From Sphingobium sp052327305 (GTDB taxonomy: Bacteria; Pseudomonadota; Alphaproteobacteria; Sphingomonadales; Sphingomonadaceae): a DNA stretch of 64,000 nt. The translations under genes and the position numbers were made by a program. Where the stretch lies: contig NZ_CP182486.1 in assembly GCF_052327305.1 (NCBI RefSeq), positions 1-64,000 of the forward strand, written 5' to 3'. This document shows positions 18,773-27,490 of the stretch, piece by piece. Position 1 is the first letter of the stretch. Each line of letters opens with the position of its first letter. The notes beneath the pieces were generated by a model. That model had not been told where the DNA came from, searched no databases, and worked only from the letters and a program-made list of their open reading frames with translations.

Positions 18773-19933
18773 ATGGCGAACGCCAGTTACCCGACCGTGC
18801 CCAAGGGAGCGACGGGGGTATTGGTGCTAGCCGACGGCTCGGTGATCTTTGGCCGCGGCTTTGGTGCGACCGGGGCGGAAGTGGGCGAGTTGTGCTTCCA
18901 CACCGCGATGACCGGCTATCAGGAGATCATGACTGATCCCAGCTTTGCCGGTCAGATCATCACCTTCACGTTTCCGCATATCGGCAACGTTGGCACCAAT
19001 CTCGACGATATTGAGGCGGATACGCCTTGGGCGCTGGGCTGCGTCGTGCGCGAGGACGTGACGGCGCCCTCCAACTTCCGCAATGTCGAGCCCTTCGATC
19101 AATGGCTCAAGGAGCATGGCCGGATCGGCCTTGCTGGCGTGGATACGCGCGCGCTCACCCGCCGCATCCGCTTGGCGGGGGCGCCCAATGCAGTGATCGC
19201 GCACGATCCGTCCGGAAACTTCGATCTGAAGGCGCTCCACGAGCAGGCGCTTCGCTGGCCCGGTCTTGAAGGCATGGACCTCGCCATTGAGGTTACCGGC
19301 GAAAAGCGGGACTGGGCCGATGGCGGCTGGGCGCTGGGGCAGGGCTATCATCTGAAAGCCACGAAGCCGGATGCGCCTCATGTCGTGGCGATCGATTATG
19401 GCGCCAAGCACAACATCTTCCGCAATCTCGTCAAAGCTGGGGCAAAGGTTACCGTGCTGCCCGCCACCGCGAGCTATGAGGATGTGATGGGCCTTCAGCC
19501 CGACGGCGTCTTCCTTTCAAACGGTCCGGGCGATCCGGCGGCGACAGGCTCTTACGCTGTGCCGGTGATCGCGGCGCTGCTCACCGAGAATGTACCGATC
19601 TTCGGCATTTGTCTTGGCCATCAGCTTCTGGCGATCGCGGCGGGTGCCAGTACGCTCAAGATGCATCAGGGCCACCGCGGCGCCAATCATCCGGTCAAGC
19701 GGCTGGAAGACGGCGTCGTCGAAATAACGTCGATGAATCATGGCTTTGCGGTCGATACCTCGACGCTGCCTGAGAATGTGGTGGAGACGCACACCTCGCT
19801 GTTCGACGGCTCCAACTGCGGCATCGCCTTTACTGACAAAAATGCCTTCTCGGTGCAGTATCACCCGGAGGCCTCGCCTGGCCCGCAGGACAGCTTCTAT
19901 CTTTTCCGGCGGTTCGTGGAGGGGCTCAAGTGA
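18773..19933 (+). CDS. carA: carbamoyl-phosphate synthase small subunit
   Basis: The 386-residue glutaminase subunit hydrolyses glutamine and channels ammonia to CarB, feeding arginine and pyrimidine synthesis. The N-terminal CPSase domain has FHTAMTGYQEIMTDPS. The C-terminal class I glutamine amidotransferase has the nucleophile cysteine in FGICLGHQ (near residue 280) and the His/Glu pair in YHPEASPGP. An AAGGATC ribosome binding site precedes the ATG. Its stop codon overlaps the GTG start of the RraB-like gene (GTGA at 19930-19933). Confidence 0.97.
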   Translation: MANASYPTVPKGATGVLVLADGSVIFGRGFGATGAEVGELCFHTAMTGYQEIMTDPSFAGQIITFTFPHIGNVGTNLDDIEADTPWALGCVVREDVTAPSNFRNVEPFDQWLKEHGRIGLAGVDTRALTRRIRLAGAPNAVIAHDPSGNFDLKALHEQALRWPGLEGMDLAIEVTGEKRDWADGGWALGQGYHLKATKPDAPHVVAIDYGAKHNIFRNLVKAGAKVTVLPATASYEDVMGLQPDGVFLSNGPGDPAATGSYAVPVIAALLTENVPIFGICLGHQLLAIAAGASTLKMHQGHRGANHPVKRLEDGVVEITSMNHGFAVDTSTLPENVVETHTSLFDGSNCGIAFTDKNAFSVQYHPEASPGPQDSFYLFRRFVEGLK

Positions 19934-20298
19934 GCCTCAAACTGCCCCAGGTCGATCCCGCGCGGCTCGAAGCGGAGTGGGCGGCCGACAAGGATATTCT
20001 CGCCCAACTCGCTGCCAATGGCGACAAGGCGAAGCTGCCGCGCCCCGTCGACGTGAGCTTCAAGGGCACGGACGAGCAGTTCGAGCTCGTCCTGACGACG
20101 GCCAGCCAGTTCGGCTTCGTGGAGCTGGACCGGGAGGTCGGCGAGGACGGCGAACATTATCTCTTCCTCGAATGCGAGTCCGCCGTGGACGAGCAGTCGA
20201 TCCGCGACCTCACGCGCAAATGCATCCAGATCGAGATGCTCTTCGGCGTCGAGTATGACGGATGGGGCTGCGAGGCCCAGACGGGGGCGGTGCATTGA
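19930..20298 (+). CDS. RraB-like (ribonuclease E inhibitor-type) protein
   Basis: This 122-residue acidic protein resembles the RraB family, whose E. coli member binds the C-terminal half of RNase E and modulates mRNA decay. The family-like core is LTTASQFGFVELDREVGEDG followed by a short ferredoxin-like fold ending in FGVEYDGWGCEAQ. It starts with GTG overlapping the carA stop by four bases, which implies translational coupling, and carB follows 61 bp later. I assign the family on overall pattern and cannot say whether it acts on RNase E in this organism. Confidence 0.7.
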   Translation: MSLKLPQVDPARLEAEWAADKDILAQLAANGDKAKLPRPVDVSFKGTDEQFELVLTTASQFGFVELDREVGEDGEHYLFLECESAVDEQSIRDLTRKCIQIEMLFGVEYDGWGCEAQTGAVH

Positions 20299-20359
20299 GA
20301 TTGATGCAGCCTCAGCTTTTCTCAAACTATATCGCAGATCTGGCGCTTAAGGCGGACTA

Positions 20360-23300
20360 ATGCCCAAAAGAACTGACATCTCCTCGATCCTCGTCATTGG
20401 CGCCGGCCCGATCATCATCGGTCAGGCGTGCGAGTTTGACTATTCGGGCACACAGGCGATCAAGGCGTTGAAGGAAGAGGGCTACCGGATCGTTCTGGTG
20501 AACTCCAACCCAGCGACGATCATGACCGATCCGGAACTGGCCGACGCTACTTATGTGGAGCCGGTGACGCCGGAGGTGGTCGCCAAGATCATCGAGAAGG
20601 AGCGGCCGGACGCGGTTCTGCCCACGATGGGCGGCCAGACGGCGCTTAACACGGCGCTGGCGCTCTTCCGCGATGGCACGCTGGAGAAGTTCGGCGTGAC
20701 GATGATCGGCGCGGACGCCGAGGCGATCGACAAGGCCGAGGACCGGCTCAAGTTCCGCGACGCGATGGACAAGATCGGGCTGGAGAGCGCCCGGTCCCGG
20801 ATCGCGCATACGCTCGATGAAGCGATGGATGCGCTTGAGTTCATTGGCCTGCCCGCGATCATCCGCCCCAGCTTCACCATGGGCGGCACTGGCGGTGGTG
20901 TCGCCTATAATCGCGAGGAGTTTCGCAACATCGTGATCTCCGGGCTGGATGCCAGCCCGACCACCGAAGTGCTGATCGAGGAGTCGCTGCTCGGCTGGAA
21001 GGAATATGAGATGGAGGTTGTCCGCGACCGTGCGGACAATGCCATCATCATCTGCTCGATCGAGAATATCGATCCGATGGGCGTCCATACGGGCGACTCC
21101 ATCACTGTCGCGCCGGCCCTCACGCTGACTGATAAGGAATATCAGATCATGCGGAACGCGAGTATTGCGGTGCTGCGTGAAATCGGCGTGGAAACAGGTG
21201 GTTCGAACGTACAGTTCGCAGTGAATCCGAAAGATGGCCGCCTGATCGTCATCGAGATGAACCCCCGCGTCAGCCGCTCGTCGGCGCTGGCTTCCAAGGC
21301 CACCGGTTTCCCGATCGCGAAGGTCGCAGCCAAGCTGGCGGTTGGATACACGCTCGACGAGATCCAGAACGACATCACCGGCGTCACCCCGGCGAGCTTC
21401 GAGCCGACCATCGACTATGTGGTCACCAAGATCCCGCGCTTCGCATTCGAGAAGTTCAAGGGTGCCGAGCCGCTGCTTGGCACGGCGATGAAGTCCGTCG
21501 GCGAAGTGATGGCGATCGGTCGCAATATTCACGAGTCCATGCAGAAGGCGCTGCGCGGGCTGGAAACCGGCCTTTCCGGCTTCAATCAGGTTGATGCCCT
21601 TGTCGGCGCCAGCCGCGATGAGATCACGGCCGCGCTCTCCACGCCGACGCCGGATCGGCTTCTGGTTGCCGCTCAAGCGCTGCGCGAAGGCTTGAGCGTT
21701 GCCGAAATCCACGCGGTGGCGAAGTTCGACCCCTGGTTCCTCGATCGGCTCGCGGAAATCGTCGCGGCCGAGCAGGACGTGATGGAAAACGGGCTGCCAC
21801 GCGACGCGGACGCCATGCGGCGTCTGAAGGCTATGGGCTTCTCGGACAAGCGTCTTGCTTGGCTCGCGCTTCAGTCCGCGAACCTCAAGCCGGGTATGGA
21901 TTCGGCTATTCGGCGCGGCTCTGGCCTCGTGCGCGATGCCGTCGTGGCGATGACAGGCGGTGTCACCGAGGAAGAAGTGCGCAAGCTGCGCCACAAGCTC
22001 GGCGTGCGCCCGGTCTTCAAGCGGATCGACACCTGCGCTGCCGAGTTCGACGCGAAGACACCCTATATGTATTCGACCTACGAGGCGCCCAGCTTCGGAG
22101 AGCCCGAGGATGAGAGCAATCCGAGCGACCGCAAGAAGGTCGTGATCCTTGGCGGCGGCCCGAACCGGATCGGGCAGGGCATCGAGTTCGACTATTGCTG
22201 CTGCCACGCTTGTTTCGCGCTGGCTGATGCGGGCTATGAAACGATCATGGTGAACTGCAACCCGGAGACGGTGAGCACGGACTATGACACCTCGGATCGC
22301 CTCTACTTCGAGCCATTGACTGCCGAAGATGTGCTGGAAATTCTCGCCGTCGAGCAGTCGAAGGGCGAGCTGGTCGGCGTGATCGTCCAGTTCGGTGGGC
22401 AGACGCCCCTAAAGCTGGCGCAGGCGCTGGAGGATGCGGGCATTCCCATTCTCGGCACTTCGCCCGACGCTATCGATCTCGCCGAAGACCGCGAGCGCTT
22501 CGCTGCGCTAGTGACCAAGCTCAAGCTGCTCCAGCCGGCAAATGGCATCGCGCGCAGCCGCGACGAGGCTGTCGCCGTGGCGTCGCGCATCGGCTATCCA
22601 GTGCTGATGCGCCCCAGCTATGTGCTGGGTGGCCGCGCTATGGAGATCGTTGAGAACCAGACCCAGCTGGACGACTATATCACGACGGCGGTTCAGGTCT
22701 CCGGCGACTCCCCCGTGCTCATCGACCAGTATCTGCGTGATGCCGTTGAGGTGGACGTGGACGCGCTCTGCGACGGCGACGAGGTGGTGGTGGCCGGCGT
22801 CCTTCAGCATATCGAGGAGGCCGGCGTTCATTCGGGCGATAGCGCCTGTTCACTGCCGCCCTACAGCCTTCCGGCCGAGACGATCGCTGAGATCGAGCGG
22901 CAGACGCGCGTTCTGGCGCACGCCCTGCACGTACGGGGCCTGATGAATATCCAGTTCGCGGTGAAAGACGGCCAGGTCTACCTTATCGAGGTCAATCCTC
23001 GCGCCAGCCGCACCGTGCCCTTCGTGGCGAAGGCCATCGGCACGCCAATCGCCAAGATCGCGGCGCGGGTGATGGCGGGCGAGAAGCTGGCAAACCTGCC
23101 CGTGATCGACCGGAACGCGATCAGTCATATAGCGGTCAAGGAAGCCGTCTTCCCGTTCAATCGCTTCCCCGGCGTCGATCCCGTACTTTCGCCCGAGATG
23201 AAGTCGACCGGCGAAGTCATGGGCATCGACACGGATTTCCCCACTGCATTTGCCAAGTCGCAGCTCGGCGCCGGCAATGCCTTGCCCCAGTCGGGTACGG

Positions 23301-23698
23301 TGTTCATCTCGGTCAAGGATGGGGACAAGCCGATCATGCTTCCTGCGGCGCGCAAGATTGGCGAGATGGGCTTCCATATCGTCGCGACAGGAGGCACGGC
23401 CGACTATCTTGAGGCTGAGGGCATCGCCGTCGAGCGTGTGAACAAGGTCGCGCAGGGGCGTCCGCACATTGTTGATAGGATCACCGATGGCGGCATCGAT
23501 CTGATTTTCAATACTACGGAGGGCTGGCAGTCGCTCATCGACAGCAAAGCGATTCGCATAAGTGCGCTTCGGCACAAGGTCGCGAGCTTCACGACAGCGG
23601 CCGCGAGCGTCGCTGCGGTGGATGCCATCGCCGCGCTCCGCCTTCGTCCCCTTGAAGTGCGCTCCCTCCAATCTTATTATCTTGGGCCGCAAGACTGA
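20360..23698 (+). CDS. carB: carbamoyl-phosphate synthase large subunit
   Basis: The 1112-residue protein makes carbamoyl phosphate from bicarbonate, ammonia and two ATP. Two homologous ATP-grasp halves are clear: the first begins ILVIGAGPIIIGQACEFDYS, the second VVILGGGPNRIGQGIEFDYC (near residue 595). Each has the ATP-binding segment IRPSFTMGGTGGG or MRPSYVLGGRAME. The C-terminal MGS-like allosteric domain has IVATGGTADYLEAEGI. About 40 residues longer than E. coli CarB, as is usual in alphaproteobacteria. Confidence 0.97.
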   Translation: MPKRTDISSILVIGAGPIIIGQACEFDYSGTQAIKALKEEGYRIVLVNSNPATIMTDPELADATYVEPVTPEVVAKIIEKERPDAVLPTMGGQTALNTALALFRDGTLEKFGVTMIGADAEAIDKAEDRLKFRDAMDKIGLESARSRIAHTLDEAMDALEFIGLPAIIRPSFTMGGTGGGVAYNREEFRNIVISGLDASPTTEVLIEESLLGWKEYEMEVVRDRADNAIIICSIENIDPMGVHTGDSITVAPALTLTDKEYQIMRNASIAVLREIGVETGGSNVQFAVNPKDGRLIVIEMNPRVSRSSALASKATGFPIAKVAAKLAVGYTLDEIQNDITGVTPASFEPTIDYVVTKIPRFAFEKFKGAEPLLGTAMKSVGEVMAIGRNIHESMQKALRGLETGLSGFNQVDALVGASRDEITAALSTPTPDRLLVAAQALREGLSVAEIHAVAKFDPWFLDRLAEIVAAEQDVMENGLPRDADAMRRLKAMGFSDKRLAWLALQSANLKPGMDSAIRRGSGLVRDAVVAMTGGVTEEEVRKLRHKLGVRPVFKRIDTCAAEFDAKTPYMYSTYEAPSFGEPEDESNPSDRKKVVILGGGPNRIGQGIEFDYCCCHACFALADAGYETIMVNCNPETVSTDYDTSDRLYFEPLTAEDVLEILAVEQSKGELVGVIVQFGGQTPLKLAQALEDAGIPILGTSPDAIDLAEDRERFAALVTKLKLLQPANGIARSRDEAVAVASRIGYPVLMRPSYVLGGRAMEIVENQTQLDDYITTAVQVSGDSPVLIDQYLRDAVEVDVDALCDGDEVVVAGVLQHIEEAGVHSGDSACSLPPYSLPAETIAEIERQTRVLAHALHVRGLMNIQFAVKDGQVYLIEVNPRASRTVPFVAKAIGTPIAKIAARVMAGEKLANLPVIDRNAISHIAVKEAVFPFNRFPGVDPVLSPEMKSTGEVMGIDTDFPTAFAKSQLGAGNALPQSGTVFISVKDGDKPIMLPAARKIGEMGFHIVATGGTADYLEAEGIAVERVNKVAQGRPHIVDRITDGGIDLIFNTTEGWQSLIDSKAIRISALRHKVASFTTAAASVAAVDAIAALRLRPLEVRSLQSYYLGPQD

Positions 23699-23809
23699 TC
23701 TTTCGAAAAGCAGAAATCAGTTGCGCGCTGTCTTGGGGGCAGGACGGCGAACAGGATTCGCGTCTCGTTTGGCGCCCAAGCACATATTGAGAAGGATCGG
23801 GGAGTAAAA

Positions 23810-24286
23810 ATGGCCACTGTCGAGAAGATGCCGATGCTGCAGGTGGGCTATGAAAAGCTCCAGCAGCAGTTGCGTGCGCTCAAGGCCGAACGCCCGCAGA
23901 TCGTGGATGCGATCGAGGAAGCGCGCGCGCACGGAGATCTCTCCGAGAATGCCGAATATCATGCCGCCAAGGAGCGTCAGGGTCAGGTCGAGGCGGGAAT
24001 CGCCGACCTGGAGGACAAGCTTTCGCGTGCGCAGATCATCGATCCCACGGCTCTTTCAGGCGACAAGATCGTCTTCGGCGCGACGGTTACGTTGCTTGAT
24101 GAGGACGACAAGCCGGTTCGGTATCAGATTGTCGGTCAGGCGGAAGCGGATGCCAAGGCTGGGATGATTTCCTATAATAGCCCGCTTGGCCGTGCCCTGA
24201 TCGGGCGACAGGTCGGCGAGGAAGTGGAAGTCACGGTGCCGGCGGGTGACAAGTTCTACCTTGTCGACAAGATTGAGTTCATCTGA
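23810..24286 (+). CDS. greA: transcription elongation factor GreA
   Basis: The 158-residue protein is GreA, which enters the secondary channel of backtracked RNA polymerase and stimulates transcript cleavage. The N-terminal coiled coil has the signature AIEEARAHGDLSENAEYHAA, including the acidic tip residues D and E needed for activity. The C-terminal FKBP-like domain includes VTLLDEDDKPVRYQIVGQAE and SPLGRALIGRQVGEEVEV. A GGGGAG motif precedes the ATG. It lies 111 bp after carB, a common carAB-greA order in alphaproteobacteria. Confidence 0.96.
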   Translation: MATVEKMPMLQVGYEKLQQQLRALKAERPQIVDAIEEARAHGDLSENAEYHAAKERQGQVEAGIADLEDKLSRAQIIDPTALSGDKIVFGATVTLLDEDDKPVRYQIVGQAEADAKAGMISYNSPLGRALIGRQVGEEVEVTVPAGDKFYLVDKIEFI

Positions 24287-24317
24287 ACCGTCTGTTGTTT
24301 CCCATCGGTTTCATCTC

Positions 24318-24983
24318 ATGCCCATGAGCCTTCCGAACGGCCGGACGATCAACATCATCGCCATCGTGACCAGTGCGCTGTTCGCGGTGCAGATGTTCGG
24401 CGGCCTGATCGATCGTGCCGCCGTGATGGGCGGGTTCATCCCCGCTCGCGTCTACGCGCTGGCGGCCAGTGGCACGCAGATTGATATCCCCTGGCTCCCG
24501 GTGTGGATCACGCCGCTCAGCGCGACGTTGATTCACGGCGGTGTTCTTCACCTCGCCTTCAATATGGTGATGCTGCTTTTCTGCGGGCGTCAGGTGGAGA
24601 GCCTGCTGGGGCGCTGGCCCACTATTCTTATTTATGTGGTGGGAGCCTATGCTTCGGCAGCGGCACAGTGGCTCGCTGATCCGGAAAGCGTAACGCCCAT
24701 GATTGGTGCGAGCGGCGCCATTTCGGCGCTCATGGGCACTTATGCGGTCATCTATGGTCAGCGCGCTGCGAGGCCGATCGGCCCGATCCCGGCCTATGCG
24801 GTGCGTATCCTGTGGCTGGCTGCGGCTTGGATCGGTCTACAACTGCTCGTCGGTCTTGCCACCGGGCCGGATAGCGCAATGGGCGGCGTTGCGATTGCCG
24901 CCCACATCGGTGGATTCATCGCGGGATTGTTGCTGACGCGACCGCTTCTTTATCGCCGCTTTCGCTGGCGACCCGTAGACTGA
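24318..24983 (+). CDS. rhomboid family intramembrane serine protease
   Basis: The 221-residue polytopic protein has six hydrophobic helices. It carries the rhomboid catalytic signature GASGAISALMG (serine of the GxSG motif) and the partner histidine in AAHIGGFIAGLL. The L1/TM2 region HGGVLHLAFNMVMLL holds the conserved HxxxN pattern. It should cleave transmembrane substrates within the inner membrane; the substrate is unknown. I start at the ATG at 24318, after greA ends. An in-frame extension back to 24246 would overlap greA. Confidence 0.9.
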   Translation: MPMSLPNGRTINIIAIVTSALFAVQMFGGLIDRAAVMGGFIPARVYALAASGTQIDIPWLPVWITPLSATLIHGGVLHLAFNMVMLLFCGRQVESLLGRWPTILIYVVGAYASAAAQWLADPESVTPMIGASGAISALMGTYAVIYGQRAARPIGPIPAYAVRILWLAAAWIGLQLLVGLATGPDSAMGGVAIAAHIGGFIAGLLLTRPLLYRRFRWRPVD

Positions 24984-24995
24984 CGAACTGATCGT

Positions 24996-25226
24996 TCAAT
25001 CCGCGGCCGGACCTTCTTGCGAGGGGTCGAGCAGGCGGTGAAGGTGAACGACGACGAAGCGCATTTCTGCATCATCGACAGTCCGCTGCGCCGCGGCGCG
25101 CCACGCTTTCTCCGCAGATGCATAGTCGGGGTAAACGCCGACGATCTCGATAGCATTAAGATCGGCGAATTCGAGCGACTGCGGATCTTTCACGCGGCCG
25201 CCCATGACGAGATGCAATTTGGTCAC
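24996..25226 (-). CDS. DUF4170 family protein
   Basis: This 76-residue protein matches the small alphaproteobacterial DUF4170 family, with the near-invariant start KLHLVMGGRVKDPQ and the end MRFVVVHLHRLLDP. Function is unknown. It converges with the rhomboid gene with 12 bp between stops. Confidence 0.85.
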   Translation of the reverse strand: MTKLHLVMGGRVKDPQSLEFADLNAIEIVGVYPDYASAEKAWRAAAQRTVDDAEMRFVVVHLHRLLDPSQEGPAAD

Positions 25227-25309
25227 ACAGGGCTCCGAAAGGCTGGCGAGGGGATGAGCCGTCCGGCTAGCATTGCATCACCCCCTTGCCAAGAACCTCG
25301 CCCCGCAAC

Positions 25310-25987
25310 TTACTGGTCTTTCAGTGCCGCTTTTGCCGTATTGACGGCGCGCCGGGCGACGCTCGCCACCTCTTCGCTCACCTTCTCGGCCGTGGCGCGC
25401 ACCGCCTTGGCGCTGGGAAGATGCGCAATGCCTTCGCGTGCCGCCTCGACACCCGTATGGGCAACGCTGCGTGCGGTTTCCGCGCTCACATGCGCCGCAT
25501 TTCGTGCCGCTTCCGCGCCAATTGCGGCTGCGGAGCGGGCCGCCTTTGCCCCCCGCTGAGCAGCAGAGAGGGCTGTGTCGGCGCTTTCCGCAGCGGCCTT
25601 ACGCGCCGCCTCTCCAGCGCCGTTAAGGCCGGAGAGTACGGCTCGTGCCGTCTCAGCCGTGGCGGCCAGACCAGCCGCGCGAGAGACCAGTTGCGCGCCG
25701 CGGCTCGCGAGCTTCAGGCGCGGCATGAAAATGCCGATCGCCGCGCCCACCGCTGCCGCTGCCGCGATCGTCGCGACGGGATGATCCTGAAAGATGCGGT
25801 TGGCTTCGCCCGCGGCGCGATAGCTCTTCTCGCGAGCGTCGCCGATCACGTCGCCGCTTTTCCGTCGCGTGGCGGTCACGATGTCGCTCACGCCATCGCG
25901 CGTCCGCTTAGACGCGCTCTTGAGCGTGCTGATCCGGCTGTTCGCCACCTTCTTGTTCGGCTGGCTGTTCTTGTTGCGCGTTGCCAT
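25310..25987 (-). CDS. alanine-rich LEA-like protein with a DUF883-type membrane segment
   Basis: The 225-residue protein has a basic N-terminus, then an ElaB/YqjD-like central stretch: a polar helix up to about residue 68 followed by the alanine/glycine membrane-inserting segment at 71-87. Residues 123-190 hold about six tandem repeats of 11 residues with the pattern GAxAARxAAxx (for example GAKAARSAAAI, GAEAARNAAHV), like the amphipathic repeats of LEA and apolipoprotein-type proteins. The repeats suggest membrane or protein protection under desiccation or osmotic stress; this is inference. The ATG has a GGAGGATG ribosome binding site. Its first 80 bp overlap the preceding gene out of frame. 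Confidence 0.75.
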   Translation of the reverse strand: MATRNKNSQPNKKVANSRISTLKSASKRTRDGVSDIVTATRRKSGDVIGDAREKSYRAAGEANRIFQDHPVATIAAAAAVGAAIGIFMPRLKLASRGAQLVSRAAGLAATAETARAVLSGLNGAGEAARKAAAESADTALSAAQRGAKAARSAAAIGAEAARNAAHVSAETARSVAHTGVEAAREGIAHLPSAKAVRATAEKVSEEVASVARRAVNTAKAALKDQ

Positions 25988-26312
25988 GTGTCATCCTCCA
26001 TTGTTCGATCCGGTCGCGCACCGTGCGCGCGAGTTTCCCGCTCCCTCGACTAAGCGCTATAACGGGCCGCCAAAAAAGAAGTGCCGCGAGCGTTCCGCCG
26101 ATCAGCACGGAAAGGACTGGCCGTCGCTTGACCAGCGCCACGCTCGCCGAGCGGGTTTCATTCAGCCGGTTTGTCACAGCGACCACGGCGTCCTCTTTGA
26201 GGCGGCCCGGCGCGATCCGTTCACGGGCAGAGATCGATGCCGCTCGAAAGGCTATCCGCGCTGCGTCGGCCCGGCGCCGGGCTTCCATAACGGTGTGGTT
26301 GCGCGCCGTCAT
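25908..26312 (-). CDS. DUF3618-like small membrane protein
   Basis: This 134-residue protein has a charged helical N-terminus with RERIAPGRLKEDAV, similar to the SPxxL/PGRLxDEA core of DUF3618 proteins. A single membrane segment follows (about residues 68-82), then a polar tail rich in glutamine and glutamate. The start at 26312 overlaps the stop of the YqjE-like gene (ATGA at 26309-26312), which fixes the start and implies translational coupling. Its 3' end overlaps the next gene by 80 bp in another frame. The role is unknown; its partners are stress-type envelope proteins. Confidence 0.68.
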   Translation of the reverse strand: MTARNHTVMEARRRADAARIAFRAASISARERIAPGRLKEDAVVAVTNRLNETRSASVALVKRRPVLSVLIGGTLAALLFWRPVIALSRGSGKLARTVRDRIEQWRMTHGNAQQEQPAEQEGGEQPDQHAQERV

Positions 26313-26692
26313 GCTTCGCGATTCCGGGCTATTCCACTCAGGGAGCGGCGCGCCAACAGGATGAGAATGAGCGCGATCCCTATTGTCACAACGGCAACAA
26401 GCAGAGTCGCGAAGACCGCGCCGATGAGGGGAGTCAGCGCCAGGATGATCCCGAACAACAACGTCGTTAGCCCGGCAAGTGCTAGCAGAATGGCGAGGAT
26501 TCCCAGAACCGCCGCGTTTCTTAGCGCAGCGCCGGTTGCCGCAGCCTTCAGCTTCGCCCATTCCAGCTCGGCACTGAGCAGTTCCTGCCCAGCGGCGACG
26601 AGCCTTTCCATCGTCGCACGGACGCTTTCGTCCGCGCCGCCCGACGGCTCAGGTGCGTCCGTCGTCTGGGCGTGCTCCTCACCCTCTAACAA
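26309..26692 (-). CDS. YqjE/phage-holin-like membrane protein
   Basis: The 127-residue protein belongs to the holin-3 superfamily of YqjE-type envelope proteins. An N-terminal amphipathic helix (RATMERLVAAGQELLSAELE) is followed by two strongly hydrophobic helices at about residues 57-78 and 82-110. The start is a TTG at 26692; no in-frame ATG is available nearby, and a GGGGAG sequence lies 11 bp upstream. In E. coli, yqjE sits with the DUF883 gene yqjD, and the same pairing is seen here. Confidence 0.78.
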   Translation of the reverse strand: MLEGEEHAQTTDAPEPSGGADESVRATMERLVAAGQELLSAELEWAKLKAAATGAALRNAAVLGILAILLALAGLTTLLFGIILALTPLIGAVFATLLVAVVTIGIALILILLARRSLSGIARNREA

Positions 26693-26738
26693 GATGCATT
26701 ACTCCCCTGACGTCCGCATGAGGGACGACGCGTAGGTC

Positions 26739-27260
26739 TCAGCTTTCGCTGTCCGATCCTCCGCCGCGTGCCAGTCGCATGAGAACGAAGCCGACGACCG
26801 CAGCAGCGCCAATGGCGACGGCAGGGCTCTTGCGAACGAAATCGCGTGCTTCCTCGGCAAGCTGGTCGACATCCTTCGCATCGAGCGATTGCGCGGCACC
26901 CGCGACGGCTTCTGCTGCCTGACGGGCATAGTCGCCATATTGCGGGCCAAGGCGGCTATCGACTGTCTCAGCGGTGTCCGAGATCAGCTTGGATAAGCCA
27001 TGAAGAGCAGAGCCAGTGCTGCTCTTGGCGGTGGCGGCGGCAGACCAGGCCGTGGTCTTCGCCTGCTCAGCGACGACGCTTGCCTGCTCGCGCCATCCAT
27101 CGGTGCGAGAGGGCGCTGTCTTGGGCTTTGCGCGTGGTTTCCGGGCGGGCGCTGCCGTAGCAGCGCTCGACTTGGCCTTGGGGCCGGGCTTGGATGGGGT
27201 GGTTTTCTTGGGTGTAGTCCGGACCGGGCGCTTGGGTGCCGGCTTGCTCTCTTCCGCCAT
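26739..27260 (-). CDS. DUF883 (ElaB/YqjD)-like protein with Lys/Pro/Ala-rich tail
   Basis: The first 55 residues of this 173-residue protein are basic and rich in Lys, Pro and Ala, like histone H1-type tails. A helical middle follows, then a C-terminal membrane anchor at about residues 145-165 with a glycine/alanine face (VAIGAAAVVGFVLMRLARG). That end resembles ElaB/YqjD, which tether stationary-phase ribosomes to the inner membrane in E. coli. I use the ATG at 27260, not an in-frame ATG 138 bp earlier, because the stress promoter at 27327-27352 lies between them. It appears to be the first gene of the operon continuing to 25310. Confidence 0.75.
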   Translation of the reverse strand: MAEESKPAPKRPVRTTPKKTTPSKPGPKAKSSAATAAPARKPRAKPKTAPSRTDGWREQASVVAEQAKTTAWSAAATAKSSTGSALHGLSKLISDTAETVDSRLGPQYGDYARQAAEAVAGAAQSLDAKDVDQLAEEARDFVRKSPAVAIGAAAVVGFVLMRLARGGGSDSES

Positions 27261-27326
27261 TTTCGATCCTTTCGAAGCAAGAATGATCGCGCGATCCCAC
27301 TCCATATAGCAGGGCACGGTCCCTTT

Positions 27327-27352
27327 AACAGGGCTGGCCGCCTGATTGTTCC
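27327..27352 (-). promoter_or_regulatory. EcfG-type general stress promoter
   Basis: Read on the minus strand, GGAAC at 27352-27348 is followed after exactly 17 bases by TGTT at 27330-27327. This fits the alphaproteobacterial sigma-EcfG consensus GGAAC-N16/17-cGTT in all but the first base of the -10. It lies about 65 bp upstream of the DUF883-like start and would drive the four-gene stress operon down to 25310. Confidence 0.6.
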
Positions 27353-27490
27353 GTGGCCGTGTCGGAAAGTTGGTTCGCATCGTTGGAGGGAGCAGCACCG
27401 CTTTCCATTGATCCGCCCATTGATCCGCGCCGCACCCTTGCGTAAGCGGCTGCCAGTTTCATCAGGCATCCAGTGCAGAGGACCACCGCC

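Noticed and set aside
20357..22207. 616-codon frame antisense to carB
   Set aside because: GC-rich genes in this genome keep the antisense frame open; carB is certain and the antisense product has no domain pattern.
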